DNA of 64,000 nt from Odontesthes bonariensis (Eukaryota > Chordata > Actinopteri > Atheriniformes > Atherinopsidae): assembly GCF_027942865.1 (NCBI RefSeq), contig NC_134526.1:5479784-5543783 (forward strand), read 5' to 3'. The notes below the pieces were generated by a model that was given only the letters and a program-made list of their open reading frames with translations, had not been told where the DNA came from and did not search any database. Positions 1 to 9,561 of the stretch are shown here, in pieces; within the stretch, counting starts at the first letter, position 1; the number at the start of each line of letters is the position of its first letter. The translations under genes and the position numbers were made by a program.

Positions 1-91
1 ATAATTCTAAACTGTTACAGATTAAACTTGAAGACCAATGCACTTCAATGTTATTAAGTTGTTGTTTTTTTCATTCAAAACTTTAAAAGAG

Positions 92-1381
92 CAAGTTCTG
101 CAGGAGATCCAGACCTCGATACAAAACTGTGGGACTGCATCAACAGCCGACAGCATTTGTACAGGACTGTTTACACTGGAGCAGGTACATTAAGGGATTA
201 TTACAGATCGCAACCAGCAATCATCTCTTCATGTTTTTCATAAATGTGTTTCTTCAGACTCTGATCTGGATTTAATTGTGCTGCTCTGGCTGACTCACCA
301 GCAGATTGGGGTGGTAATTCCCCTTATCAAGAAATGGAAGGTGTTTTCTAACTACAAGGGGATCCCACTATTCAACTTTGTTGGTAAAATCAGTGCTGGA
401 GAGGAGTTTGGCTGATAGTTCAACCTGACAGTTAGGAATAATGTGTTTTTCTACACTGGTATTGGAGCGTTCGACCATCTCTATACCCTCAAGGATTCTG
501 GAAGGTGCATTGGAGTTTCCCAACTACCCTACATGTTCTTTTTTTGGCTTGGAAAAAGTATAGAAACGTGTTGTTTGGGGTGTCATTTTGGAGCTGAATT
601 GGGAATATGGTGTAATGGGCCTGTTGCTACTGGCCATTCCGTCAATGTGCACCAAAGGGAATGCTTTGGTTTAATGGTGGGATTTGGACCCCTCCAGGGT
701 AGCACTCTGTAAAAAATATTTCAAGCCACAGCCAATGGGCAGAAACTGTCCAGTTTGGGGGGCTCAGGTTCGTATCTCTAGTTTTTACAGGTGATTAGGT
801 CCTGTTCATTGAGCAGTGACCCCCAACACCAATTGGGCCAGTAGGGATATTTAATCCCCCAGTGTGTTCTGGGTCTCAGCTGACTCAACAGTTTTGCTCT
901 GTGCTCCTTCCCGATGGTGAAACGCCTCCGACTACCTCTAAGGAGGACCCCAGCCCACTTTTTTCAAGGGTGCTCACATGAAACTACACAAGAAAATAGT
1001 CTGTGCATCATATATCGTGGAAGATTAGACAAACTGATTTCCCTTCTGTTTGTTCAGGGTGACTCTGGAGGTCCGCTCATGTGTAAGAGCGATGGTTCTT
1101 GGTTCCAGCCGGCCGTGTTATCGTTTGCAGGCTCGTCTAACAGGATGAAACGAGAGGACACAGTGATGGTCTTCGAAAAACTGACCCGCTTCCAGACCTT
1201 CCTGACTCGGTCACTGGGAACATTCCTGTCTCCGACCTCCAACACCAGCACCACCGTTACCACGGCCTCCACCACCTTGACCACCGTGACGACGACCAGC
1301 GGGAGCAGCCCTGTTCACTCCTCCATCCTCCTCAGCCTCCATCTCCTCGTCTTATCCTTGTGTCTCCAACTCTTCTCATAG
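92..1381 (+). CDS. Trypsin-like serine protease, GPI-anchor type, C-terminal part
   Basis: Two exons are visible; the gene begins left of the window. The first (about 92-184, acceptor uncertain by a few bases) encodes LQEIQTSIQNC and SICTGLFTLEQ and ends at CAG|GT. The last (1058-1381) starts after a TTCAG acceptor and in phase 0 gives QGDSGGPLMC, the family's catalytic-serine motif. The usual GVVSWG strand is replaced by AVLSFAG. The end is a Ser/Thr-rich stalk followed by a hydrophobic tail (LLSLHLLVLSLCLQLFS) that stops at once, the layout of a GPI-anchor signal, as in testisin/prostasin-like proteases. The role inferred is a cell-surface endopeptidase. The His and Asp of the triad lie outside the window. 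The intron (185-1057) holds a decayed LINE. The exact orthologue cannot be assigned. Confidence 0.85.
230..950 (+). mobile_element. Decayed LINE fragment in protease intron
   Basis: The stretch resembles, in order, blocks of a common fish non-LTR reverse transcriptase gene ('ctaactacaaggggatccca', 'gctggagaggag', 'ctctataccctcaagg', 'ggtgcattggagtttcccaa'). All frames are broken. Family (Rex/L2-like) is by recollection of such sequences, not by search. Confidence 0.55.
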
Positions 1382-2640
1382 AGGAGTCCAGTTTAATCTA
1401 ATTTACATGATGTGTCAGGCACAAATGAATGTAAAAATATACTTAAATTTGCCACTTTATCGGCATAAACCCAACTGACTCACAGAGCACGAGGAATCAG
1501 CCACTCAGGGCTCCAGCTGTATATGTGCCAATAATCTTCTGGGCCTCTGTTGAAGCCTAGTTATCGATGTATATAAATGATGATGGGGTTATCCACAAGA
1601 TCCTTTGGTTTCTCTGCTTATGTTAGTGTTTTTTTTTTTTTATTCCTCTTTCCCTTGGCTTTTAATACTACGTAGGCTGTTGATTTTATGTTCACTGATA
1701 TATTATTTGGGGTGGGGTGGACAGTCTATTTATTTATTATGTTTTATTTATTGTATAACCCTTTGGAAACCTTTGTGTTTATTTAAACTGTGCTTTATAA
1801 ATAAAATGGATTGGATTGGATTCTGACCGTATCCTCCAGCCAGCTTCATCACTGTATCTGTAATGATAGCCTGTTCATCGACCTACCTCTTATTAAGACA
1901 TGATTTTAATGTTGTGAAGCATGTTTTTACCTGAAATTTAAAGCACTTTGCAGTATTTGCACTATGATGATAATAAAATGATGATGAATGTGAGTTTTGA
2001 AACCTTTATGAAACCAATAGATAAGACTCTTAACATTTAAAATCCTGTTAAATTGTTATTATTATTGTATTGACCTGCTTTATAAATGAAGGAAAATCCT
2101 TCCTGAGTGATCCAGTGACATTTCCTGCTGGGATGGTTCATTGATGATGATATTTAACCTCTGCTTGTGCTGTTGCACTGATACAAACTCCCTGCAGTTT
2201 GCAGATGACAGTGAGCAGCTCTTACTCTGGTGTTCGGACTCTAAACTGCATGTTTTATCTGCATAGAGTTTTATCTGCATGTCCTGCTCTATGTGGTATT
2301 TGTGCTGCTGATTGCCATTTCCAACCCTGCTGACAGATCTTTTCCACAGATCCAAAAGCACATGTCTTCACTTCAACACCAATCCTGTAAGTAGGTGAAC
2401 AATGAGGGGACAGAAAACAGACTGTTTGGGAGGCAAAAGATGGATGGAAATGTTCAGTCTTCTGAAGTGATCATAGCTTTTGTTGAAGCTGAAGCAGATC
2501 TTGGGTCCAGGCCAGTAAAATCGCAGACTGGGGTCCTGTACCAGAAGACTTTATCTCTTGGAACGACAGAGTACAGAAATATGAGTCTGTGGGTCTATAT
2601 ACACTGAGATTTCCCCTTCTGTGAACACTGAGCTTCTGAG
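1382..2640. other. 3' flank of the protease gene; LINE-like tail
   Basis: Probable 3' UTR followed by intergenic DNA. AATAAA signals occur near 1800 and 1971. The segment about 1660-1825 ends in 'gctttataaataaaatgg' plus TGGAT repeats, a typical fish LINE/SINE 3' tail. No coding region is recognised in 1830-2640. Confidence 0.4.
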
Positions 2641-2699
2641 TGACGTATGTATATAAGGCCATGCAGTTCCCCACTTTTAAACGTCCAAACATTTGTAGT

Positions 2700-2765
2700 A
2701 AAGAACACCAGCGGGTCCTGGGTCTGCCCGGAGGCCTCCCCCCAGGGCAGAGATACTCATTGCGC
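2700..2765 (-). mobile_element. Short LINE fragment
   Basis: 'gggtcctgggtctgcccgga' followed by 'ggcctcccc' resembles antisense sequence of the same LINE type as at 3340-3463. Short and weak. Confidence 0.35.
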
Positions 2766-3330
2766 AGCTCCTCAAGCTTTAATTGGTGGCTCACACTCAC
2801 ATAGTAGCTTATAACAATATGGTAACAATAACAAATGAATACATTAATACAATAATACATTTTTTCAATTTTTTTGAAGTATTAAGTATTTTTATTAAGT
2901 ATTAATTAAGGCTTAATGGTGTTTCCTAAAGGGGGGACTGTTAAACCTGGCAACGCAGCCCGCTTAAACCACCGTCACACTTGACCGCAGAGCACGCTAG
3001 CTCCTTTAGCCAGAGCGAGATGCTGGCACAATGGATCGGTTTTTAATTAAAAAAGGGCAAAAACCAGCACAAAAACCATGCTCATCCTGAATGTTTCACT
3101 ATGATTACAACAACAAACTACAAATACAACATGAAGAAAGTCAAGGACATGCATGCCAGCTTCCTCTCATCCCAGTTTTAAAGGTAAATGTGGTCTGAAT
3201 TGAACATATATTGGCTGTGTTGTTTCTTTTTCTGTGGGATGTTTTATATGTACAAATGCATATTTGCAAAAAGGGGACTTTAGTATGTTGTGGTAAAAGT
3301 GGCTCTGCCCTTGATTTTGCTTTGCCAATG
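2766..3330. other. Intergenic; possible transposase N-terminus remnant
   Basis: No gene. At 3031 a short frame reads MDRFLIKKGQKPAQKP, reminiscent of the start of hAT-derived proteins, but it runs out after about 16 codons. The rest is AT-rich without recognised features. Confidence 0.3.
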
Positions 3331-3339
3331 TGGCTCTTG

Positions 3340-3463
3340 TGAAAACAATAATGAGTATCGCTGGTCTTGGGGAACATATCCTAAACACCTCCCTGAGGCA
3401 TCCTGACCGTAGCATCTCTACTCTGAGCCCTGACTGGATGACCAAGCTCCTCATCCTAACCCA
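3340..3463 (-). mobile_element. LINE fragment, part 1 (interrupted copy)
   Basis: Antisense of a fish LINE 3' ORF region ('ctctgagccctgactggatg' then 'accaagctcctcatcc'). The same element resumes at about 4567 ('caggctgagccccagctacc'), so the 1.1 kb between them is a later insertion. Confidence 0.55.
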
Positions 3464-4566
3464 AAAGGCCTCGGTATGCTTCTCCGTCGCTATCCGTCAA
3501 TCCGACTCCGTGGTCACTAAACCTTTCAAAGTTCTCCGTCGGGCTGTTGGATACCCAAGGCAGTTCACCTCCCGATCAGTAAGCGGCGCTACGTTAGACG
3601 ACCCAATCTGGCGACGTCTATGGTGAAAGTGGTTGACTGGTTGTTCACCTTCCGGCTCCGTTCCTCCTCACAGTGAACGATGGCGACCGAGAGAGAAAGA
3701 CTGTTGTTGGAGTTGGAGCTTGTTGATGTTGAAATGCAAATAATTTTGACCAAATGTTGACCGGCACACAGTAAACTCTTTCAAAGATGGCGGCGTTGTT
3801 GCTCTGAGAGGAAGGAGCTAAACCGGGAAAGTGATTCCAGAAATGATGTTGTTAGCCGACCAATCACAACCCTTGCGGTCTCTGCGGGTCTCCGCCTCCT
3901 CGACGGATAGAAAGATGGGAATGTTGGCCGACCGACCATAAAGGCTGAGTTATACTTCTTTTAACTGCCCTTGCGCTTGCGTCTTGCGCGTATGTTAATG
4001 GCTCGAGACGTTTATACTTCATTTTGCTTTGTCGGCGGTTGCGTGTGCTGCGTGGCGATTCACCTCCAGGACAGTAGGTGGAGTAGCGGGTTTTTTCAAT
4101 GACAAGCCTACTACGATGAAAGGAAATTCACCGCCAGGAGCTCTTTGGCAAGTCTCTCTTCCATAGATTCATGCTTCTTCTTCTTCTTGTAAATAGCCGG
4201 TATTTTGTCAGATTTTCAACACCTTGGGGGTCTAAACGACTACTTTCTCGCCTGAAAATGTTTCAAATGTTGCTAAAGTTATATATTTACAGAGTTTATA
4301 GCTTAAGGGAAATCAGCTTTTCAGGCCGGCTGATTTCGGCTCGGGCAGGAGTGAAGTGCACTGTGTGTAAACGCTCTGCATACTGTCAGATCGATCAAGT
4401 AGTAGGCGGTTTCGACCACAGCCAGTGGCTTGCGCTTGCGTCTTGCGTGAAGTTTAGAAAATTGAGGTGACACACGCAAGCACGCAAGGGGGGGCTTGCA
4501 ACCGCGCAAGGGCTTGCGTTGCGTCTTGCGTTGCGTCTTGCGTTACCGACCATAAACCAGGCTTAA
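3464..4566. mobile_element. Two adjacent or nested Harbinger-like MITEs
   Basis: Two non-coding segments (about 3464-3950 and 3951-4565) begin with similar ends ('aaggcctcggtatgcttct' and 'aaggctgagttatacttct') and end in 'gaccgaccataaa'/'accgaccataaaccaggctt'. The second carries many 'cttgcg' subrepeats near both ends. TWA-type target and PIF/Harbinger class are inferred from the style of the ends. Confidence 0.5.
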
Positions 4567-4800
4567 ATCACCCTCAGGCTGAGCCCCAGCTACCCTTTTG
4601 AAGGCTACCCACATCTCCAGGACAGAGACGGGGGCTGGAATGTCGATCAACGGGTAAATCGACAGCTTCGCCTTCCAGCTCAGATTTCTCTTAACCACGA
4701 CAGACCGATACATCGTCCACATTACTGCGACCCAATCCGGCTACTTTCTCCCTCCACCTGTGAACCAGACCCCCGAGATTCTTTAACTCCTCCCTTTGCC
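4567..4800 (-). mobile_element. LINE fragment, part 2 (interrupted copy)
   Basis: Continuation of the element at 3340-3463: 'gctgagccccagctaccc', 'ttccagctcagatttctctt', 'gaccagacccccgagattct' correspond to successive antisense blocks of the same LINE ORF. Confidence 0.5.
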
Positions 4801-4840
4801 ATGCATTCATCTCCAGCAGACTCCATCACTGTAACGCTCT

Positions 4841-5420
4841 TTTAACTGGACTTCCCAAAAAGAGCATTAAACATCTGCAGCTCATCCAGAACGCTGCTGC
4901 TGGAGTTTTAACCCGGACTAAGAGATCTGAACACATCACAGCAGCTTTAACATCTTTACTCTGGCTTCCAGTCAGTCACAGAATAGATTTTAAAAGCCTG
5001 CTGATGGTTTACAATCTGTGATCTGTTCAGAGAATATAAAGCCAGCAGAGCTCTGAGATCCAAGGACTCAGGTCAGCTGGTCCAGTCCAGAGTCCAGACT
5101 AAACATGGAGAAGCAGCATTTAGCTGTTATGCTGCAAACAAGTGGAACAAACTGCCAGTGGAGATTAAACTTTCACCAAATGGAGACATTTTTAAATCCA
5201 GGTTAAAAACATTTCTTTTCTCATGTGTCTATGCATGAAATCTGCACGCTATCTTTGAACTTATCTAGACTGTTGCTGGTTTTTAAATTAATTTAAATTA
5301 TTTTATTTGTTTCTCTTTATATTCTTTATGTATTTTAATGCTTCTTCCACTCCCCGCTGCAATGCTTTTATTTTATGTGAAGAACTTTGAACTGTTTTGT
5401 ACATGAAATGTGCTACAAAT
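4841..5420 (+). mobile_element. L2-type LINE 3' end, split by an L1-type insertion
   Basis: Typical fish L2 3' end: 'ttaaacatctgcagctcatc', 'cttccagtcagtcacagaat', 'ggaacaaactgccagtgga', then an AT-rich 3' UTR ending 'gaaatgtgctacaaat'. Its tail resumes at 9154 as 'aaatttgatttgattga'. The same 3' end recurs at 39510-39735, 55157-55392 and 57348-57583. Confidence 0.75.
5405..5420. repeat. Left 16-bp target-site duplication of the L1-type element
   Basis: 'gaaatgtgctacaaat', repeated exactly at 9138-9153 after the A-rich tail of the inserted element. Confidence 0.85.
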
Positions 5421-6691
5421 TTATATCATTCTCCCTTAGCCAGAATCAAAATAAACGGTAGTTTGACCAATCCTGTGCCACTTGAAAGAGGCTGTCGGCA
5501 GGGATGTCCCTTAAGCCCGACTTTGTTTGCTCTATTTATCGAGCCGTTGGCTCAGGCTATTACAGAAGTCCAGAACATTAAGGGGATCTGGTTTAAAGGC
5601 ACAGAGTATAAAACCTGCCTTTATGCAGATGACGTATTAATCACTCTTTCCCAACCAGATCTGAGTTTACCAACATTAATGTCTCTCCTGAAAGCATTTG
5701 GTCATTACTCGGGTTATAAGTTAAACATTCATAAAACACAAGTTATCTCATTTAATTATATTCCCCCACCTCAAATAAATAACCTGTGCAATTTTAAATG
5801 GGAAAATAATATTATTAAATACTTAGGAATAAAAATTCCAAAGGATTTATCTACCATCTACGCAACAAATTATCCTCCAATTACAACAGAGATAAAGGCA
5901 GATTTGAATAAATGGAGTTTATTACCACTGGACTTGCATAACAGAATAGATATAGTTAAAATGAACATTTTACCACGATTGCTTTTTCTTTTTCTGTCAA
6001 TACCAACAGAAATACTGCAAAAACAATTAATAGAATGGAGGAGAATGCTATCTGGGTTCATTTGGAGAGGCCTTAAACCAAGGATTAGGTATAAAACATT
6101 ACAATTGTCTAAGGAAAAAAGGAAGTTTGGCCTTGCCAAACATAGAGAACTACTACAAATCTGCACAGCTCAGATACTTGATCTATTTGTGCGACCCATA
6201 TTACAATGCCAAATGGAAAATTATAGAATTAAGCCAACTGGATATTCCCCTTCAGAGTTTGCTGGGTGATAGAAATCTATATGCATTGCACAAACAAACC
6301 TTAAGCGATTGGACAAGAACTCCCCTAAATATTTGGTTTGGTGAATGCCAAAAAAACAAACTGGAAAAACACATGAAAATATTACGTTGGGTAGCACGAT
6401 TTTAAACCTGCCCAGATGGATGGACGCTTTAAACAGTGGCTCCCCAAAGGTATCACAACATACTGTCTTATTTCTGACAAAGGGACACTAGATTGCTTTC
6501 AAAAACTTAAAGAAAAATACGACTTAGAAAATCAAGACTTTTTCAGATACCTTCACGTTAGAGCCCATTTTAACTGTGATGTAAGCACAACAGAGGAAGC
6601 CAGTTCTGATTTAATAAACATTTTGATCGAGGCATATAAATCCAAACTAAACCGGAAACTGATCTCTAAAATGTACTCCTGTTTACAGTAA
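5421..6691 (+). pseudogene. L1-type ORF2 reverse transcriptase fragment, frameshifted
   Basis: The frame to 6269 contains conserved RT blocks: 'GCRQGCPLSPTLFALFIEPL' followed shortly by a YADDVLI catalytic box. Coding then shifts frame (6127-6405, then 6416-6691), so the ORF is dead. The C-terminal part is displaced to 8237-8806 by the TTAA element. Confidence 0.75.
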
Positions 6692-6720
6692 TCTAATGGT
6701 ACTTCTACTCTTTATGTTAA

Positions 6721-8236
6721 AGCTGCGGTCGGTAACTTTTTTTTAGTCATATTAGCTTGAACTGTCATGGGATTCTGGAAGTAGAATATTAAATAGGCTG
6801 TTTAGGAAAAATAACGAATTCTGTAGCTCCCTCTGAAGCCTGTAATCATGCTTACAAAAACCGAGCGCTGCCGGCTGTTTTTAACCAATCAAGTTAGGGT
6901 GGAGGAATCCTACCTGTCAATCACAGCTTGTGCACACGCTGCTGAGCGTGAGTCTGCCCCAGCTTGTGTGCGCTCACACTGGCGTGAACTCACGTGCACA
7001 ACCTCGTCCACAGAGGGGGAGGGGTTTGGGGGGCGATTCTGAGCTTGTAAAGCCTGATTCTTACTCGGCGCAACCTCGCTTTGACCCATTCTTACTAGCT
7101 GGTCGCAAATGGCGCAAACGGTCACGTGACCCAAAATTCCGCCACGCCCCCCGTCGCAAGCTAAAAAATCCTCGCGCGTCGCAAGGTCGCGCACACAACT
7201 TTTTTTCCTGACTTCGCGCGAGCTCAACCGGAAACAGCTGACCAAGAGAAAGGAAACATGAACACCAGTCTCTTCTCTGTTCTGGTGCAAAGGACGAACA
7301 ATCCACCTTCTCTTCTGTTTTTGCCGCAGCCGCTTAGCTCTGAGATACATATACAGTTCTACACCCAGAGTAAATTCATTCCGCATCAGATGTGCCAGCC
7401 TCTGCTGACGTGACACCACAGGTGGCATTGTGTATGCTTTTCTTCGTCCGGTTCTTCAGCTTGTTTCCACAACAGTGACGCCCGCTGGTCTGGAGAGAAC
7501 TGCAAATGTGACGCATACTCGGCGCAAACTGCGCTTATGAGCTGAAGGAACTGTGAAGGGGCTGGCGCTTTCGATGACGTCATTAATGGTTCTCGAGCCA
7601 GAACAGTTGCGCGGTTGCGCCGAGTAAGAATCAGGCTTTAGAGGTTGGGGGAGGGACCTGAAAGTTGTATCAGTTCGAATTTTCCGACTTTAGACTCGCA
7701 ATTTTGAAAACCCCAATACAAAAAAAAATGAGTTCTCTAGGTCCCCTATATGTCCCGCTAGGTCCCTCCAAAGCCAGCAGGTTTGTTTACAAAATTGCAG
7801 ACCGGACCGGTAAAAGGTAACCAATCAGGTTACGAGCTGGGCTCTGCTGCCTGTCAATCACCGATTGTGCACGCGCGATACAAGGTAGGCTCGTCCCCAC
7901 GCTTATTTATCTGGACTATTGAACTTCATTACGGGCTAGTCTACTTACTGTGTCTTCCATGATCGCAAATGACAGGTGAGTTGATGAATTGAGGAGTCGT
8001 GTACGCGCATCTGGCGTGCACGTAGACGTGCACGAGTTCTCATGTGTTTTGAAGGGGCGGGACAGGAAGTTGAATAACTTTTTATTTTTCGGTTAAAAAA
8101 TAATAATTTCTTGCATTTTGCGACTACGGAGGTCACCGTTTTCAACTTCAAGCGTTCTGATAGATCATGTAAACTCTTAAAATGCCAAAAAGTAGGACTT
8201 TACGTTTGACAACAACAAATCTTGCAGACTGCAGCT
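6721..8236. mobile_element. TTAA-flanked DNA transposon, non-autonomous
   Basis: TTAA lies at 6717-6720 and 8237-8240. The ends are inverted: 'agctgcggtcggtaa' on the left and 'ttgcagactgcagct' on the right. No transposase is seen. The two halves share internal similarity ('accaatca', 'cctgtcaatcac', 'attgtgcac' blocks near 6888-6935 and 7818-7872). The TTAA target suggests piggyBac or Kolobok type. It splits the L1 ORF2. Confidence 0.75.
7048..7640. mobile_element. MITE with perfect 28-bp inverted ends (nested)
   Basis: The left end (7048-7075) begins 'taaagcctgattcttactcg' and the right end (7613-7640) is its exact reverse complement. It is GC-rich, non-coding and lies inside the TTAA element. 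Harbinger-like by style of ends; the target duplication is not clear-cut. Confidence 0.75.
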
Positions 8237-8808
8237 TTAAATCCAAATGGGAAAAAGAAGCTAAAATAACCATTTCAGAAGATGATTGGTTGAACATTTG
8301 CAAAACTCAAATGAGTACTTCTAGCTCTGGTTATTGGAGGGAATTTTCGTGGAAGAATATAATCCGATTCTTTGTCACTCCCAAAATCAAACAGCTTCAG
8401 AAGCGTCAGACGAGTTATGGAAAGTGTTGGAGAGAGTGTGGTAACGCAGAGGCGGACCATTTCCACGTCTTCTGGGACTGTCCGATTATACAAACGTACT
8501 GGCGGGCTGTAGTGGTGAAAATTAACTCAATATTGGGCTTTGAGATTAAATATGATTTATGTACAATTTATCTTGGTGATATTTCCCCCACAATCAGTGC
8601 TACTGATAAATATTTGATTAAAATAATGTTGGTCGCCAGTAAAAAAGCTATTACGCAAAGATGGCTATGGAAAGAGTCCCCATCTAAAGAGGAGTGGACT
8701 GCAACTGTGAAGCAAATATTTGACATGGAAAAACTGACTTTTTTCTTGAACTTGAACATGGACAAATTCACTGCGTTATGGAGGAAATGGACAGCTCATC
8801 ATGAATAA
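8237..8808 (+). pseudogene. L1-type ORF2 C-terminal domain
   Basis: A frame open to the stop at 8806-8808 gives the C-terminal L1 segment with a Cys/His cluster (CWRECGNAEADHFHVFWDC) and 'WRKWTAHHE' at the end, followed by the 3' UTR and A-rich tail. It is the downstream part of the gene begun at 5421, separated from it by the TTAA element. Confidence 0.7.
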
Positions 8809-9137
8809 GTGACACTGTCATAACTTGTGCTGTTTTTTCTTTTAATTTTATTCTTTGCTTGGGTGCGGTGCCCCCTGCTGCCCTATCTGATGTGCTCTCT
8901 CAGGTTTGCTGTATGTGAGGTTTTGTCCTGTCTTGGTAAGAAGAGTAGACTAATGAAGAATAAATAGAACAAAATTATTGAAGTATCTCTAAACCCTGTA
9001 CCTACCTCTTATGTAATTGATATATATGCGTACATTTTTCCGTCTGTGCACCTTCTTCTTTGTTCTTTTTTTTTTCTTTTTTTCTACTTATATTGTAAAT
9101 TGAAAAACTTAATAAAAATAAAGTTTAAAAAAAAAAA

Positions 9138-9176
9138 GAAATGTGCTACAAATAAATTTGATTTGATTGAATGCAG
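9138..9176 (+). mobile_element. Right target duplication and resumed L2 tail
   Basis: 9138-9153 repeats the 16-bp target; 9154-9176 is the remaining L2 tail ('aaatttgatttgattga'). Confidence 0.8.
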
Positions 9177-9561
9177 TGACTCACAGCCCGATCTGAACAC
9201 TCTCAGCCTGCTGGAGTGACCACCACCAAAGATACTTTCAGGTATTTATAATTCAACAGATTCTTCAGGAAACAGATATTTCTTTATGAAGGGTTAATCC
9301 ACAGAAGTACAATAACAAACGTGAAGCAGCAAGTGAAGGAGATCGTTTCTGTTCATCTTCTTAAAAAACTAGAAGGCCTGGTGTCCTCTGATGGCAGTAA
9401 TAGTCTGTAAAAAAGTCGTGCTGGCGCCCCTCAGGAAGAGGTTTAAGAGGTCAGAGGTCAGCCACAGACCCACATCTCACCTCTCTTCAGTAAACTCTTC
9501 AGTTAAAGGCATGAGATAACAAAAAAGTGCGTTGGGAGGATCGGCAGCTCCGCCTCGTCTG
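9177..9561. other. Probable 3' UTR of the cysteine-rich gene
   Basis: No ORF or repeat is recognised. It lies directly downstream (minus strand) of the stop codon at 9562-9564. Confidence 0.4.

Larger units (their letters stand above)
5421..9137 (+). mobile_element. 5'-truncated L1-clade LINE inserted in an L2 tail
   Basis: The insertion is bounded by exact 16-bp duplications and ends in a poly-A-like tail, as expected for target-primed reverse transcription. It lacks its 5' half: the sequence begins inside ORF2 reverse transcriptase. It is itself interrupted by a TTAA-flanked DNA element (6721-8236). Confidence 0.8.

Noticed and set aside
6910-7583. 172-codon and other minus-strand ORFs in a GC-rich stretch
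   Set aside because: They lie inside non-autonomous MITEs whose GC-rich ends create chance open frames.
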